Below are positions 16,385 to 24,758 of a DNA stretch of 64,000 nt, in pieces. The notes under the pieces were generated by a model. That model saw nothing but the letters and a program-made list of their open reading frames with translations, ran no database searches and had not been told where the DNA came from. Position 1 is the stretch's first letter, and each line of letters starts with the position of its first letter. This DNA comes from Synechococcus sp. A10-1-5-1 (GTDB lineage: Bacteria > Cyanobacteriota > Cyanobacteriia > PCC-6307 > Cyanobiaceae): NCBI RefSeq assembly GCF_023115425.1, contig NZ_CP096032.1, forward strand, positions 2,108,001-2,172,000. Reading direction: 5' to 3'. The translations under genes and the position numbers were made by a program.

Positions 16385-17464
16385 TCAGCCGATGGCGGGA
16401 GCTTGCAGAGCCACAGGAGTGGACTCAGCAGCAGCCAGGTCGAGGGGGAAGTTGTGAGCGTTGCGCTCGTGCATCACTTCCATACCGAGGTTGGCGCGGT
16501 TCAGCACGTCAGCCCAGGTGTTCAGCACACGACCCTGGGAATCCAGGATCGACTGGTTGAAGTTGAAGCCGTTCAGGTTGAACGCCATGGTGCTCACGCC
16601 CAGGGCGGTGAACCAGATGCCAACCACAGGCCAGGCAGCCAGGAAGAAGTGCAGGCTGCGGCTGTTGTTGAAGGAGGCGTATTGGAAGATCAGGCGACCG
16701 AAGTAACCGTGGGCAGCCACGATGTTGTAGGTCTCTTCCTCTTGGCCGAACTTGTAGCCGTAGTTCTGGGACTCGCTCTCGGTGGTTTCACGCACCAGGG
16801 AGGAGGTCACCAGGGAGCCGTGCATGGCGGAGAACAGGGAACCACCGAAGACACCAGCCACACCAAGCATGTGGAAGGGGTGCATCAGGATGTTGTGCTC
16901 AGCCTGGAACACCAACATGTAGTTGAAGGTGCCGGAGATGCCGAGGGGCATGGCGTCCGAGAAGGAGCCCTGACCGAAGGGATACACCAGGAACACAGCG
17001 GAAGCAGCAGCCACGGGTGCGCTGTAAGCAACGCAGATCCAGGGGCGCATGCCGAGGCGGTAGGAGAGTTCCCACTCACGACCCATGTAGGCGTAGATGC
17101 CGATGAGGAAGTGGAAAACAACCAGCTGGAAAGGACCGCCGTTGTACAGCCACTCGTCGAGGCTGGCAGCTTCCCAGATGGGATAGAAGTGCAGACCAAT
17201 GGCGTTGCTGCTGGGGATCACAGCGCCAGAGATGATGTTGTTGCCGTAGATCAGGGAGCCGGCAACAGGCTCACGGATGCCGTCGATGTCGACGGGGGGT
17301 GCTGCCACGAAGGCAACGATGAAGCAGATGGTGGCGGCCAGCAGGCAGGGAATCATCAGAACGCCGAACCAACCCACATAGAGGCGGTTGTCGGTGCTGG
17401 TGACCCACTCGCAGAACTGGTTCCACGCAGAAGCGCCTTGGCGCTGCTGGATGGTGGTCGTCAT
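16385..17464 (-). CDS. psbA: Photosystem II D1 protein, high-light (Glu130) form
   Basis: D1 is the photosystem II reaction-centre subunit that binds P680, pheophytin, QB and the Mn4CaO5 cluster in the thylakoid membrane. The 359-aa sequence is standard: [19 protein letters not shown], Tyr161 and His190 regions, [20 protein letters not shown], and the C-terminal processing site after Ala344 (FPLDLA, then AAESTPVAL). Residue 130 is Glu ([10 protein letters not shown]), the variant of high-light-induced D1:2 rather than the Gln form. The ATG giving MTTTIQQRQ is chosen; the frame is open upstream to 17602 but that part is leader. Ends at a strong terminator. Confidence 0.98.
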   Translation of the reverse strand: MTTTIQQRQGASAWNQFCEWVTSTDNRLYVGWFGVLMIPCLLAATICFIVAFVAAPPVDIDGIREPVAGSLIYGNNIISGAVIPSSNAIGLHFYPIWEAASLDEWLYNGGPFQLVVFHFLIGIYAYMGREWELSYRLGMRPWICVAYSAPVAAASAVFLVYPFGQGSFSDAMPLGISGTFNYMLVFQAEHNILMHPFHMLGVAGVFGGSLFSAMHGSLVTSSLVRETTESESQNYGYKFGQEEETYNIVAAHGYFGRLIFQYASFNNSRSLHFFLAAWPVVGIWFTALGVSTMAFNLNGFNFNQSILDSQGRVLNTWADVLNRANLGMEVMHERNAHNFPLDLAAAESTPVALQAPAIG

Positions 17465-17581
17465 GAGTACGGGAAAGAAAGGCCTCAACGGACTAGCCGT
17501 TGGAGCGGGGATGCAGAACGGCCCATGCGGGCTGTTGCACCTGAAGCTATGAGTGGTGCCCATCAGAAGGGAACCCTTTTG

Positions 17582-17602
17582 GTGATCGCCTCTAGCGATC
17601 AC
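17582..17602. repeat. Perfect inverted repeat upstream of psbA
   Basis: Arms GTGATCGC (17582-17589) and GCGATCAC (17595-17602) flank a 5-nt spacer. It lies about 120 bp upstream of the psbA ATG, in the expected promoter or upstream-regulatory region, and could be a regulator site. The arms contain the GCGATC core of the HIP1-like octamer common in cyanobacteria, so function is not implied. Confidence 0.45.
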
Positions 17603-17699
17603 ATCAATAACCAGAGCTGATCAGCCTCAGTGTCACTGGAGTCTTGAGGTCGCCTGGGACTGAATTGCCCCCAAATGGGGCTATGGCGATCGTCAAGTA

Positions 17700-17780
17700 G
17701 GGCCGGAGAGTGTCTGCAGCCCCCGGGAGGGGCACCGAAGAGCAGACGGCCCCCGTTCAACGACGGGGGCTTTTCTTTTG
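17700..17780 (+). ncRNA. Candidate structured non-coding RNA
   Basis: No ORF explains this plus-strand stretch, yet it is highly structured and ends in an intrinsic terminator. GTCTGC (17712-17717) pairs with GCAGAC (17742-17747), enclosing a CCCC/GGGG hairpin and an asymmetric loop CACCGAAGA. GGGCC (17700-17704) can pair with GGCCC (17748-17752), but those bases also form the 5' arm of the terminator, giving mutually exclusive folds as in an attenuator. No gene follows on the plus strand, so it would be a free small RNA. The 5' end is a guess. A hairpin GCCCC-CAAAT-GGGGC lies just upstream. Confidence 0.35.
17749..17779 (+). terminator. Rho-independent terminator, plus strand
   Basis: The stem GCCCCCGT (17749-17756) with ACGGGGGC (17763-17770), loop TCAACG, is followed by TTTTCTTTT. 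It is well formed but has no coding gene upstream on the plus strand, supporting a small RNA here. Confidence 0.82.
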
Positions 17781-17860
17781 CTTCTGCCGATCAGGGTCGT
17801 CGTCAGTCATGCGCCAGATTTCTGGCTGTTTTGGCTTCTTAGGCCAGACACCTCGGCACT

Positions 17861-17887
17861 AAAAAACCCGGTCCAAGACCGGGTTTT
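17861..17887 (-). terminator. Terminator downstream of tRNA-Ala
   Basis: A perfect 11-bp stem (AAAACCCGGTC at 17863-17873 with GACCGGGTTTT at 17877-17887), loop CAA, runs on the minus strand into a six-T tract. It starts 7 nt past the tRNA 3' end. The symmetry would also allow weaker termination on the plus strand. Confidence 0.85.
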
Positions 17888-17893
17888 GAAAAG

Positions 17894-17966
17894 TGGAGCC
17901 AAGGAGACTCGAACTCCTGACCCCCTGCATGCCATGCAGGTGCTCTACCAGCTGAGCTATGGCCCC
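17894..17966 (-). tRNA. tRNA-Ala (anticodon GGC)
   Basis: The 73-nt minus-strand sequence folds as a cloverleaf. The acceptor arm is GGGGCCA with TGGCTCC plus discriminator A, the D arm contains AGCTCAGCTGGTAGAGC, the anticodon stem is CCTGC/GCAGG with loop ATGGCAT and so anticodon GGC, and the T arm carries GTTCGAGTC. The CCA end is not encoded. It reads GCC and GCU alanine codons, which fits a GC-rich genome. A strong terminator follows. Confidence 0.96.
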
Positions 17967-18056
17967 TTTGGATGTCGATGGACTCGCCTGACGCTGGTCG
18001 TCAGGGATGGCCGAAAGGCCGCGTCTTCGATGCAGAGAGCTTACACCGCAGAGGGT

Positions 18057-18683
18057 TTAAACCTGGCGCCAGACGGCAACGAGCTTGCCTTGGATCGCCA
18101 CTTGGTCGGCATCCACCAGGATCGGTTCGTAGGCGGGATTGGCGGCCTCCAGGCGCACCTGGCGACCATCGCGGTGGAAGTGTTTCAGGGTTGTTCCGCT
18201 GCCGGGTACCAGGGCGCTGACGATCGTGCCCTCGCGCAGGCGGCTGGGCTCTGAGACCGGCTCCATCAGCACCACGTCGCCATCGGCGATGTGGGCATCC
18301 ACCATGGAGTCGCCGTTGACGGTCAGGGCAAACAGCCCGCGGGTGGCCAGAACTGGTTCGAGCTCGAGTCGTTCCTCGACGTCATCAAAGGTTTCCACCA
18401 GGCCTCCGGCGGCTACGGCGCCGAGCACTGGGATGCCACCGCCCAGGGCATCGCCCAGGAGTTGCAGGGTTCGGGCCTGGCCTTCCTTCCAGGTGATCCA
18501 GCCTTTTTGCTGAAGGTGGCGAAGACGACTCTGGATCGGTGCCGGGGAACGGAGCCCCATGGCCTCCATCATCTGGCGGATTGAGGGGCTGTGGCGGTGT
18601 TCGCCGATGTAGTGGGAGAGCCAGTCGTAGAGCTCTTGCTGGGCAGTGGTCAGGGGCTCAGGCGATCCAGCGGGCACCGGCAA
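18057..18683 (-). CDS. lexA: LexA family transcriptional repressor
   Basis: The 208-aa product has a winged-helix DNA-binding domain (residues 11-70, SPSIRQMMEAMGLRSPAPI as recognition region) and an S24 peptidase-like domain. The Ala92-Gly93 cleavage site (AVAAGGLV), catalytic Ser126 (NGDSMVDA) and Lys167 (TTLKHFHR) are all present, so it can self-cleave and probably controls a DNA-damage response, although some cyanobacterial LexA proteins regulate other processes. The start is TTG at 18683, or GTG two codons later. A LexA-box-like sequence lies just upstream, suggesting autoregulation. It is downstream of argF on the same strand. Confidence 0.95.
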   Translation of the reverse strand: MPVPAGSPEPLTTAQQELYDWLSHYIGEHRHSPSIRQMMEAMGLRSPAPIQSRLRHLQQKGWITWKEGQARTLQLLGDALGGGIPVLGAVAAGGLVETFDDVEERLELEPVLATRGLFALTVNGDSMVDAHIADGDVVLMEPVSEPSRLREGTIVSALVPGSGTTLKHFHRDGRQVRLEAANPAYEPILVDADQVAIQGKLVAVWRQV

Positions 18684-18697
18684 TGCATTTGTTTGTC

Positions 18698-18711
18698 AAT
18701 ACATTTGTACC
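18698..18711 (-). promoter_or_regulatory. LexA box upstream of lexA
   Basis: On the minus strand the sequence GGTACAAATGTATT matches the cyanobacterial LexA consensus RGTACNNNDGTWCB at all but one position (T for C near the end). It lies 15 nt upstream of the TTG start of lexA, a standard place for an autoregulatory operator. The consensus is recalled, not computed. Confidence 0.6.
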
Positions 18712-18739
18712 GCTGGAGACTGGCTTTGGCAACCGGCGC

Positions 18740-19684
18740 TCAGGAGAGCAGGGCCGCCAATAGGGCTTGTTGTGCGTGCAGGCGATTTTCTGCTTGATCG
18801 AAGATCCGGCTGCTGCTTCCCTCCATCGCCCCGGCGCTGATTTCCAGGCCCCGATAGGCGGGCAGGCAGTGGAGAACGATGGCCTTGGGATCGGCCTCGG
18901 CCACGAGTTCTTCATTCAGGCACCAGCCGCTGAAGGCTTGCTCGCGCTCGCCCTTCTCCTCTTCCTGGCCCATGGAGGCCCAGACATCGGTGTAGAGCGC
19001 GTGGGCGCCGCGGACGGCGGCCACCGGTTCTTGGATCACCTCGATGCTGCAGCGACCTCCAGCCAGGTCGCGGGATTGCTGCAGCACAGCAGCGTCGGGC
19101 TCGTAGCCCTGGGGGCAGCCCACGCGGATGTTCACCCCCAGCAGGGCGCCGCAGAGCATCAAGGAGTGGGCAACGTTGTTGCCATCTCCTACGTACGAGA
19201 GGGTCAGTCCTTCGATTGAGCAGAAGGCTTCCTGCAGGGTCAGGAAATCTGCCAGGGCTTGGCAGGGGTGCTCCAGGTCGGTCAGGGCATTGATGACCGG
19301 AACTGAGGCCCAGTGGGCATATTCCGCCAGCTCCTCTTGGGCAAAGGTGCGGATCGAGAGGGCGTCGACGTAGCGGCTCAGCACCCTGGCGGTGTCAGCG
19401 ACGGGCTCACCGCGGCCCACCTGACTCACCTGGGGATTGAGATCGATGGTCTGGCCGCCCAGGCGGGCCATGGCCACGCTGAAGCTGACCCGGGTGCGAG
19501 TGGAGGCTTTGCTGAAGATCAGGCCCAGAACTTTCCCGCTGAGATCGACTCGGGTGCGGCCAGCCTTCAGATCCGCCGCCAGCTCGAGCAGGGCTTGGGT
19601 TTGCTCCGCACTGACATCGGCTGACGAGAGGAAGTCTCGTCCGCTGAGTTCGGAGAGGGAGGGATAGCCGCTCAGTGCAGCCAT
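18740..19684 (-). CDS. argF: Ornithine carbamoyltransferase
   Basis: ArgF condenses carbamoyl phosphate with ornithine to give citrulline in arginine synthesis. The 314-aa product has the carbamoyl-phosphate motif SKASTRTRVSF (STRTR at 61-65), HPCQALADFLT, the ornithine-side DVWASMGQE, and HCLPAYRG near the C terminus (the Cys of HCLP contacts ornithine). The length is typical. The ATG start is clear. It is encoded between ftsH and lexA on the minus strand, with 61 bp to ftsH and 56 bp to lexA. Confidence 0.96.
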   Translation of the reverse strand: MAALSGYPSLSELSGRDFLSSADVSAEQTQALLELAADLKAGRTRVDLSGKVLGLIFSKASTRTRVSFSVAMARLGGQTIDLNPQVSQVGRGEPVADTARVLSRYVDALSIRTFAQEELAEYAHWASVPVINALTDLEHPCQALADFLTLQEAFCSIEGLTLSYVGDGNNVAHSLMLCGALLGVNIRVGCPQGYEPDAAVLQQSRDLAGGRCSIEVIQEPVAAVRGAHALYTDVWASMGQEEEKGEREQAFSGWCLNEELVAEADPKAIVLHCLPAYRGLEISAGAMEGSSSRIFDQAENRLHAQQALLAALLS

Positions 19685-19745
19685 GGGCCCGTCTTCAAAG
19701 AACCCTTATCTGAGATGACGGGCCCCCGCGTCAACCCCTTGGGGC

Positions 19746-21626
19746 TCAAGCAATCGCTTGAGCGTCCTCGGGCATGACGCTGCTGGCGAGCAGATCCTTG
19801 AGGTCGTCCCCTTCGATCACCTCTTTTTCGAGGATCTGTTGGGAGATGCTCTCCATCAGCTCACGGTTTTGGCGAAGGATGGAGAGTGCCCGGTCGTGGG
19901 CCCGGTCCACCAGGGTGCGCACCTCCTTGTCGATCGCCTGGGCGGTGGCATCACTCACCGAGCGGCGGGGGTTGTTGGCCCCGCCCAGGAAGCGGCTGCC
20001 GCCCTGCTTGTCGTAGGCCAGGGGGCCAAGGATGTCGCTCATGCCATAGGTCCCGACCATCTGTTCGGCGATGTCGGTGGCCCGTTGCAGGTCGTTGGCT
20101 GCACCGGTGGTGACCTCACCAAAGACGATCTCTTCAGCGCTGCGGCCCCCGAGCAGGGTGGCAATTTGCCCTTCGAGGTCTTCCTTGGAATTGAGGAAGC
20201 GCTCTTCGGTGGGCAGCTGCAGGGTGTACCCCAATGCGGCCATGCCGCGGGGAACGATGGAGATCTTGGCGACCTTGCTGCCGCCGGGCATCAGGTGGCC
20301 AACGATGGCGTGGCCGACCTCGTGATACGCCACCACCTTCTTCTCGTCGGGCTGGAGGACACGGCTCTTCTTCTCGAGACCGGCCACGACCCGCTCGATC
20401 GCCTCGTTGAGGTCACCCTGTTCAACGGAGGTCCGCATGGCGCGGGCGGCCAGCAGGGCGCCTTCGTTCACCAGGTTGGCCAGGTCCGCACCGGCAAAGC
20501 CGCTGGTGGCCTGGGCGATCTTGTCGAGATCAACGCCTGGGGCGAGCTTCACCTTGCGGGCATAGATGTCGAGGATGGTCTTGCGGCCGGAGAGGTCGGG
20601 GCGGTCCACCAGCACCTGGCGGTCGAAACGACCGGGGCGCAGCAGGGCGGCGTCCAAGGTTTCCGGTTGGTTGGTGGCTGCCAGGACGATGACGGGCTTG
20701 TCCTTGGCGGCGAAGCCATCCATCTCGGTGAGCAGCTGGTTGAGGGTCTGCTCGCGCTCGTCGTTGCCTCCGACGACGCCCATCGAGCCCGCACGGCTCT
20801 TGCCGATGGCATCGAGTTCGTCAATAAAGATGATGCAGGGCGCTTTTTTCTTGGCCTCTTCAAAGAGATCGCGCACGCGGGCTGCGCCGGCGCCGACGAA
20901 GAGTTCGACGAACTCTGAGCCGCTGATGATGAAGAAGGGAACCCCGGCCTCACCGGCGACCGCTTTGGAGAGCAGGGTTTTACCGGTGCCAGGGGGGCCC
21001 ACCAGCAGCACCCCTTTGGGAATGCGTGCGCCGATCGCCGTGTAGCGGTCGGAGGACTTCAAAAAGTCGACGATCTCGGTCAGTTCCTCCTTGGCCTCAT
21101 CCACACCAGCCACATCGGCAAAGGTCACCCGGGATTCCTCGTCGGGGACGTAGACCTTGGCTTTGCTCTTGGTGAAGCTCAGGGCGCCCTGGGCTCCGCC
21201 CATGGAACGGCGGGCGAAGAACTGCAGAACCAAGATGAAGATCAGGGGCGGCACGATCCAGCTCAGGGCCGTCGTGATGAAGCTGGGCTTCTGAGGGGGG
21301 GCGGCAGCAAACTCAACGCCATGCTCCTCGAGCCGCTTCGGCAGATCCATGTCGAAGATCGGCGTGGTGGCGAGCACCGAGGGTGCGTCGTCCTCTGGAG
21401 GTGACTTCAGCTCGTAGCGGATCTGCTCTTGGGTGATGTAGGCGCGGCTGACGTTGCCGTCGTCCACCTGGCTGACGAAGAGTGAATAGGGAACTCGGGG
21501 CACCTGCTGCATGCCCTGGTTGGGCAGGAAGCTGCTCACAAGCAGCAGCACGCCAAAGCCGATCAGCAGCAGATTGACGAGGCCGAAGCGCCGGTTCGGG
21601 GGCGTGTCGTCCTTGCGGATAGGCAT
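19746..21626 (-). CDS. ftsH: ATP-dependent zinc metalloprotease FtsH
   Basis: FtsH is a hexameric membrane AAA+ protease that degrades misfolded or damaged membrane proteins, in cyanobacteria including photodamaged D1. The 626-aa product has two membrane helices (about 15-33 and 118-138) around a lumenal domain, Walker A GPPGTGKT (210-217), [11 protein letters not shown], the SRH region RPGRFDRQV, and the zinc site [12 protein letters not shown]. The N terminus [13 protein letters not shown] resembles the Synechocystis FtsH3 type. The ATG giving MPIRKDD is chosen over an upstream open extension. The stop codon region carries a perfect hairpin (GCTCAAGC-AATC-GCTTGAGC, 19744-19763) without a T tract. 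Confidence 0.96.
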   Translation of the reverse strand: MPIRKDDTPPNRRFGLVNLLLIGFGVLLLVSSFLPNQGMQQVPRVPYSLFVSQVDDGNVSRAYITQEQIRYELKSPPEDDAPSVLATTPIFDMDLPKRLEEHGVEFAAAPPQKPSFITTALSWIVPPLIFILVLQFFARRSMGGAQGALSFTKSKAKVYVPDEESRVTFADVAGVDEAKEELTEIVDFLKSSDRYTAIGARIPKGVLLVGPPGTGKTLLSKAVAGEAGVPFFIISGSEFVELFVGAGAARVRDLFEEAKKKAPCIIFIDELDAIGKSRAGSMGVVGGNDEREQTLNQLLTEMDGFAAKDKPVIVLAATNQPETLDAALLRPGRFDRQVLVDRPDLSGRKTILDIYARKVKLAPGVDLDKIAQATSGFAGADLANLVNEGALLAARAMRTSVEQGDLNEAIERVVAGLEKKSRVLQPDEKKVVAYHEVGHAIVGHLMPGGSKVAKISIVPRGMAALGYTLQLPTEERFLNSKEDLEGQIATLLGGRSAEEIVFGEVTTGAANDLQRATDIAEQMVGTYGMSDILGPLAYDKQGGSRFLGGANNPRRSVSDATAQAIDKEVRTLVDRAHDRALSILRQNRELMESISQQILEKEVIEGDDLKDLLASSVMPEDAQAIA

Positions 21627-21709
21627 GCGACGGGTGCGCGTTTGCCCCAAACTAGGCTTGCTGACAGGCCCCAGTGGGGGGTGAGAACCGAACGGGAGCG
21701 CTCCAGGCC

Positions 21710-22357
21710 ATGTGCGGTCGTTACTCCCTGACCTCCCGGCTCGATCAACTGCTCCCCAAGCTGGGCGGCACCCTGCCCGATGGTTTGCTGGCGTACTACG
21801 CCCCACGCCCCCTGATTCGCCCGGGGGAACCCGTGCTGGCCCTGCGGCAAGAACACGGTCAGATCAGCCCCGCCCTGATGCTTTGGGGCCTGCTGCCGGA
21901 GTGGAGCAAGGATCCATTGAATGGGCCACGGCCCTTTAACGCCCGCTCAGAGACCGTGGCGGAGAAGGCCAGCTTTCGTGGGGCCTGGCGGCACCGGCGT
22001 TGCCTGTTGCCGGCCGACGGTTTCTACGAGAAGGGGCACCGGCTTGCCCCCATCGATGGAAGTCCGTTTTGGCTGGCGGGGATCTGGGATCGCTGGATCG
22101 GCCCCGATGGCAGCGAAGTGGAGACCTGCTGCGTGCTGACCACCACGCCCAACGCCTTGGTGGCGCCGCTGCATGACCGCATGCCGGTGATCGTTCCAGA
22201 GGGCTTGGAAGAAGCCTGGATGGAGCCGGTGGATGCTCCTGGCCTGCGGGCCCTGGAGCCCTTGATGCAGGGCTGGTCCCCGGAGGGTTGGGTGGCCGAG
22301 GGGCCGGTGAAACCCAAACCCAAGGTGAGTTCTGATCAGTTGCCCTTGTTTGGTTGA
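21710..22357 (+). CDS. SRAP domain protein (YedK/HMCES family)
   Basis: SRAP proteins form a thiazolidine crosslink between their N-terminal cysteine and abasic sites in single-stranded DNA, shielding them during replication. The 215-aa product starts MCGRYSL, putting the catalytic Cys2 directly after the initiator Met; this fixes the start at 21710 although the frame is open upstream. Other family motifs are NARSETVAEKASFR (active-site Asn and Glu), RRCLLPADGFYE, and HDRMPVI (active-site His). The gene diverges from ftsH and is followed 15 bp later by the channel gene. Confidence 0.93.
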   Translation: MCGRYSLTSRLDQLLPKLGGTLPDGLLAYYAPRPLIRPGEPVLALRQEHGQISPALMLWGLLPEWSKDPLNGPRPFNARSETVAEKASFRGAWRHRRCLLPADGFYEKGHRLAPIDGSPFWLAGIWDRWIGPDGSEVETCCVLTTTPNALVAPLHDRMPVIVPEGLEEAWMEPVDAPGLRALEPLMQGWSPEGWVAEGPVKPKPKVSSDQLPLFG

Positions 22358-22372
22358 TCGCCAGACTGGGCC

Positions 22373-23128
22373 ATGGCCCGCAGGAATCAACGGCATCTCG
22401 GCTACCGCCTATTGCTGGCGAACTGCCTGACGGTGATCGGCTGCTTGATGCTGCCCGAGGGCATGCGGCAGTTGGCGGCCCTCGGTTATCTGGCGTTCCC
22501 ATGGGTGCTGCTGTTCAGCCTCGGTTCGCGGGTGGAGCCCGGCCGTTGGTCACGGCAACGCACCCGGGCCTATCGCCTGCTCGCCGTTCTGACCTTTGTC
22601 TCATCGATGGGCTGGTACTTCACCAGTGCAAATGCCTCCCAGGCGGGCTTCCCGCTGCTTTTTGTCTGGACGCTGCTGGTGGCCTGGAGTTGCGAGCGCT
22701 TGATCCGCAACCTCGCGAAGGAACGCTCCATCAGCCGTGATGTCCTGATGGGAGCTTTGGCGGGCTACCTGCTGGTGGGCCTGGCGGCGGGACTGCTATT
22801 TGCGGTGCTGGAATCACTCGCGCCCGGCAGTTTTGTGAACACCGTCGCCTCGGACGTCTCGCTGCTGCACGGCCACCACGGTGCAGCGGGGCCTGCAGCC
22901 AAAATTTTTTCGCTTGATTTCGCTGAGCTGAATTACTACGCCTTCATCACCCTCACCACGACGGGGTATGGCGACATCAGCCCAGTGACGTCCCAGAGCC
23001 AGATGCTGAGCGCGATGGTGGCGGTCTCTGGGACCATTTATCTGGCCCTGGTGATGGGTCTGTTAATCAGCCGCTACACAGTTCAAGACGCGGAGGAGGA
23101 GATCGCCGAAGAGCTGGACGAGTCCTAG
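22373..23128 (+). CDS. Potassium-channel-like membrane protein
   Basis: The 251-aa product has about six hydrophobic segments and, near residues 195-202, the selectivity-filter sequence TLTTTGYGDISP of ion_trans_2 channels, followed by a last helix (about 215-235) and a short acidic tail (DAEEEIAEELDES). The N-terminal four segments lack an obvious voltage-sensor arginine ladder. Members of this group are poorly characterised in picocyanobacteria; K+ flux is inferred from the filter only. It follows the SRAP gene by 15 bp and its TAG stop interlocks with the ribD stop on the opposite strand (CTAG, 23125-23128). Confidence 0.87.
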   Translation: MARRNQRHLGYRLLLANCLTVIGCLMLPEGMRQLAALGYLAFPWVLLFSLGSRVEPGRWSRQRTRAYRLLAVLTFVSSMGWYFTSANASQAGFPLLFVWTLLVAWSCERLIRNLAKERSISRDVLMGALAGYLLVGLAAGLLFAVLESLAPGSFVNTVASDVSLLHGHHGAAGPAAKIFSLDFAELNYYAFITLTTTGYGDISPVTSQSQMLSAMVAVSGTIYLALVMGLLISRYTVQDAEEEIAEELDES

Positions 23129-24207
23129 CGCTGCAGCTCGATCAACCAGTCATCGCCGAGCGGCCGGAGTCGTTGCTGGCCCCAGGGCTCGGCCTGGTTG
23201 ACATCGACCAAGCCCAGGTCGCCCAGAGGAGTGCGAGCTGCCAGCCCTCCGAGCAGTTTCGGAGCGATCACCCCCGCCAGTTGCTGAACGCAGTCGTCCC
23301 TTAGGGCTGCGGCTGCCAGCTCAGGTCCGCATTCCCAGAGGACTTGATTGCAGCCCCGCTCGGCCAAGAGCTCCATGGCCGCCTTGGGCCCGCAATCCGG
23401 CAAGGCCAGATGCTCCACCCCCAGACGATCCAGGTGGTGTTGCTGGTCCGCGGGGGCATCAATGCCATGGAGCACCAGAGTGCTGGCGCTGTTTTGATCC
23501 CAGAGCTGGGCAGTGCTGGGCAGATCCAGGCTGCGGCTGAGGACGACCCGCAGCGGTTCGGGGCTGTGTTGACCGCGGCTGGTGAGTAGGGGGTTGTCGG
23601 CGCGCACGGTCCCCCCGCCCACGAGGACCGCATCGCATTGGCCCCGGAGCTGGTGCACCCAGGCGCGGGCCGGCGAACCCGAGATCCATTGGCTTGAGCC
23701 ATTGGGCAGGGCGGTGCGGCCATCGAGGCTCATGGCCCACTTGAGAATTCCCCAGGGGCGTCCGGTCTGCACCCGCTGGATGAAGCTGCGGTTGAGGGTT
23801 TGGGCCTGGTCCTCGCAGACCCCGCTGATGACCTTGATGCCGGCGGCCTGGAGCTGGGCGATGCCGCCACCGGCGACCCTTGGATCGGGATCAGGCATGG
23901 CCACGACAACGCGGCTGACGCCAGCGGCGATGAGGGCTTCACTGCAGGGAGGCGTGCGGCCGCGGTGGCAGCAGGGCTCCAGCGTGACGATGGCGGTGCC
24001 GCCCTGGGCGCGCTCGCCCGCTTGGCGCAGTGCATGCACTTCCGCGTGGGGCGTGCCCGCCTGGCGATGAAAGCCCTCACCGACCAAGGCCCCCGCGGCA
24101 TCGAGCACAACGCAACCCACGAGCGGGTTGGGGCTGGTGCGACCAGCCCCAAGGGAGGCCAGTTGCAGGGCCCGCTGCATCCAGAGCCGCCAGGGGCTGC
24201 TACTCAT
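23125..24207 (-). CDS. ribD: Bifunctional riboflavin deaminase/reductase RibD
   Basis: RibD deaminates and then reduces the pyrimidine intermediate of riboflavin synthesis. The N-terminal deaminase domain has the zinc ligands in PHAEVHAL and EPCCHRGRTPPC; the C-terminal reductase domain starts near residue 150 (WGILKWAMSLDGRTA, VLVGGGTVRADNPLLTSR). The ATG at 24207 overlaps the stop of the preceding DUF3122 gene as ATGA, so I prefer it to the ATG eleven codons upstream (24240). The other riboflavin gene in the window is ribF at 34 kb. Confidence 0.95.
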   Translation of the reverse strand: MSSSPWRLWMQRALQLASLGAGRTSPNPLVGCVVLDAAGALVGEGFHRQAGTPHAEVHALRQAGERAQGGTAIVTLEPCCHRGRTPPCSEALIAAGVSRVVVAMPDPDPRVAGGGIAQLQAAGIKVISGVCEDQAQTLNRSFIQRVQTGRPWGILKWAMSLDGRTALPNGSSQWISGSPARAWVHQLRGQCDAVLVGGGTVRADNPLLTSRGQHSPEPLRVVLSRSLDLPSTAQLWDQNSASTLVLHGIDAPADQQHHLDRLGVEHLALPDCGPKAAMELLAERGCNQVLWECGPELAAAALRDDCVQQLAGVIAPKLLGGLAARTPLGDLGLVDVNQAEPWGQQRLRPLGDDWLIELQR

Positions 24208-24710
24208 CCGGCGTCGCGCCAGCTCGGCAGGCTGCGCCATTCACCGACCACAAAGGGAGGGACGGGAAGCTCCACAAACACCCCGGGGAGCTCCAAACGC
24301 AGGGGCCGGTTCTGGTGCAGGTCGGCCAGCAGCGGATTGAGGTCAAACTCGGCCGCGGCATCACGGCCATCGACGGCCAGCTTGGGATTGGCGGTGGTGA
24401 TGTCCTCGAGCTCCCAGGTGCCCCTGCCGGAGTGCACGATCAAGGAGGTGGGGTGATCCAGGCGGACCCGGCCGGGGTAACCAACGATCCGCAGGGTCAC
24501 GGGGCCGCCGGGGGGGCCGGACCTGTAGGCCACGGCTTGCCAGCTCTGGTAGTCGAGATCCCGCAGGCTCTCAAGGCTGCGGACGATCTCGGTGCCGTTC
24601 TCATCGGGGTGCAGGTGCACCTGGGCGTTGGCGGGTTGGCCCAGGCCCAAGGCGAGAACGCCGCCGATCAGCAGCGAGAGCGCAACACGAAGAAGGGAGC
24701 CGAACGCCAT
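24204..24710 (-). CDS. DUF3122 family exported protein
   Basis: The 168-aa product has a signal peptide (hydrophobic 8-25, cleavage likely after PANAQ) and an all-beta-looking body (NGTEIVRSLESLRDLDYQSW, VTLRIVGYPGRVRLDHP, GTWELEDIT, VVGEWRSL). This fits the cyanobacterial DUF3122 family, for which I know no experimental function. Its stop overlaps the ribD start as ATGA, so the two are cotranscribed, which may be packing rather than a shared role. Start is ATG. Confidence 0.78.
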   Translation of the reverse strand: MAFGSLLRVALSLLIGGVLALGLGQPANAQVHLHPDENGTEIVRSLESLRDLDYQSWQAVAYRSGPPGGPVTLRIVGYPGRVRLDHPTSLIVHSGRGTWELEDITTANPKLAVDGRDAAAEFDLNPLLADLHQNRPLRLELPGVFVELPVPPFVVGEWRSLPSWRDAG

Positions 24711-24758
24711 AACACCATTGCTCTGAAGCCAGCGTATGGAACCGAGTTGTGGTTCCGC

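Noticed and set aside
17465-17602. In-frame upstream extension of psbA
   Set aside because: D1 has a fixed N terminus (MTTTIQQRQ), and the extra codons cover leader sequence and an inverted repeat.
17705-17747. GGAGAG and CACCGAAGAG segments resembling a glycine riboswitch
   Set aside because: The helix order and the second conserved segments do not fit the glycine aptamer, and no glycine-cleavage or transporter gene follows. I kept only a generic structured-RNA call.
19744-19763. Perfect hairpin at the ftsH stop codon as a terminator
   Set aside because: No T tract follows on the minus strand. It is noted in the ftsH entry only.
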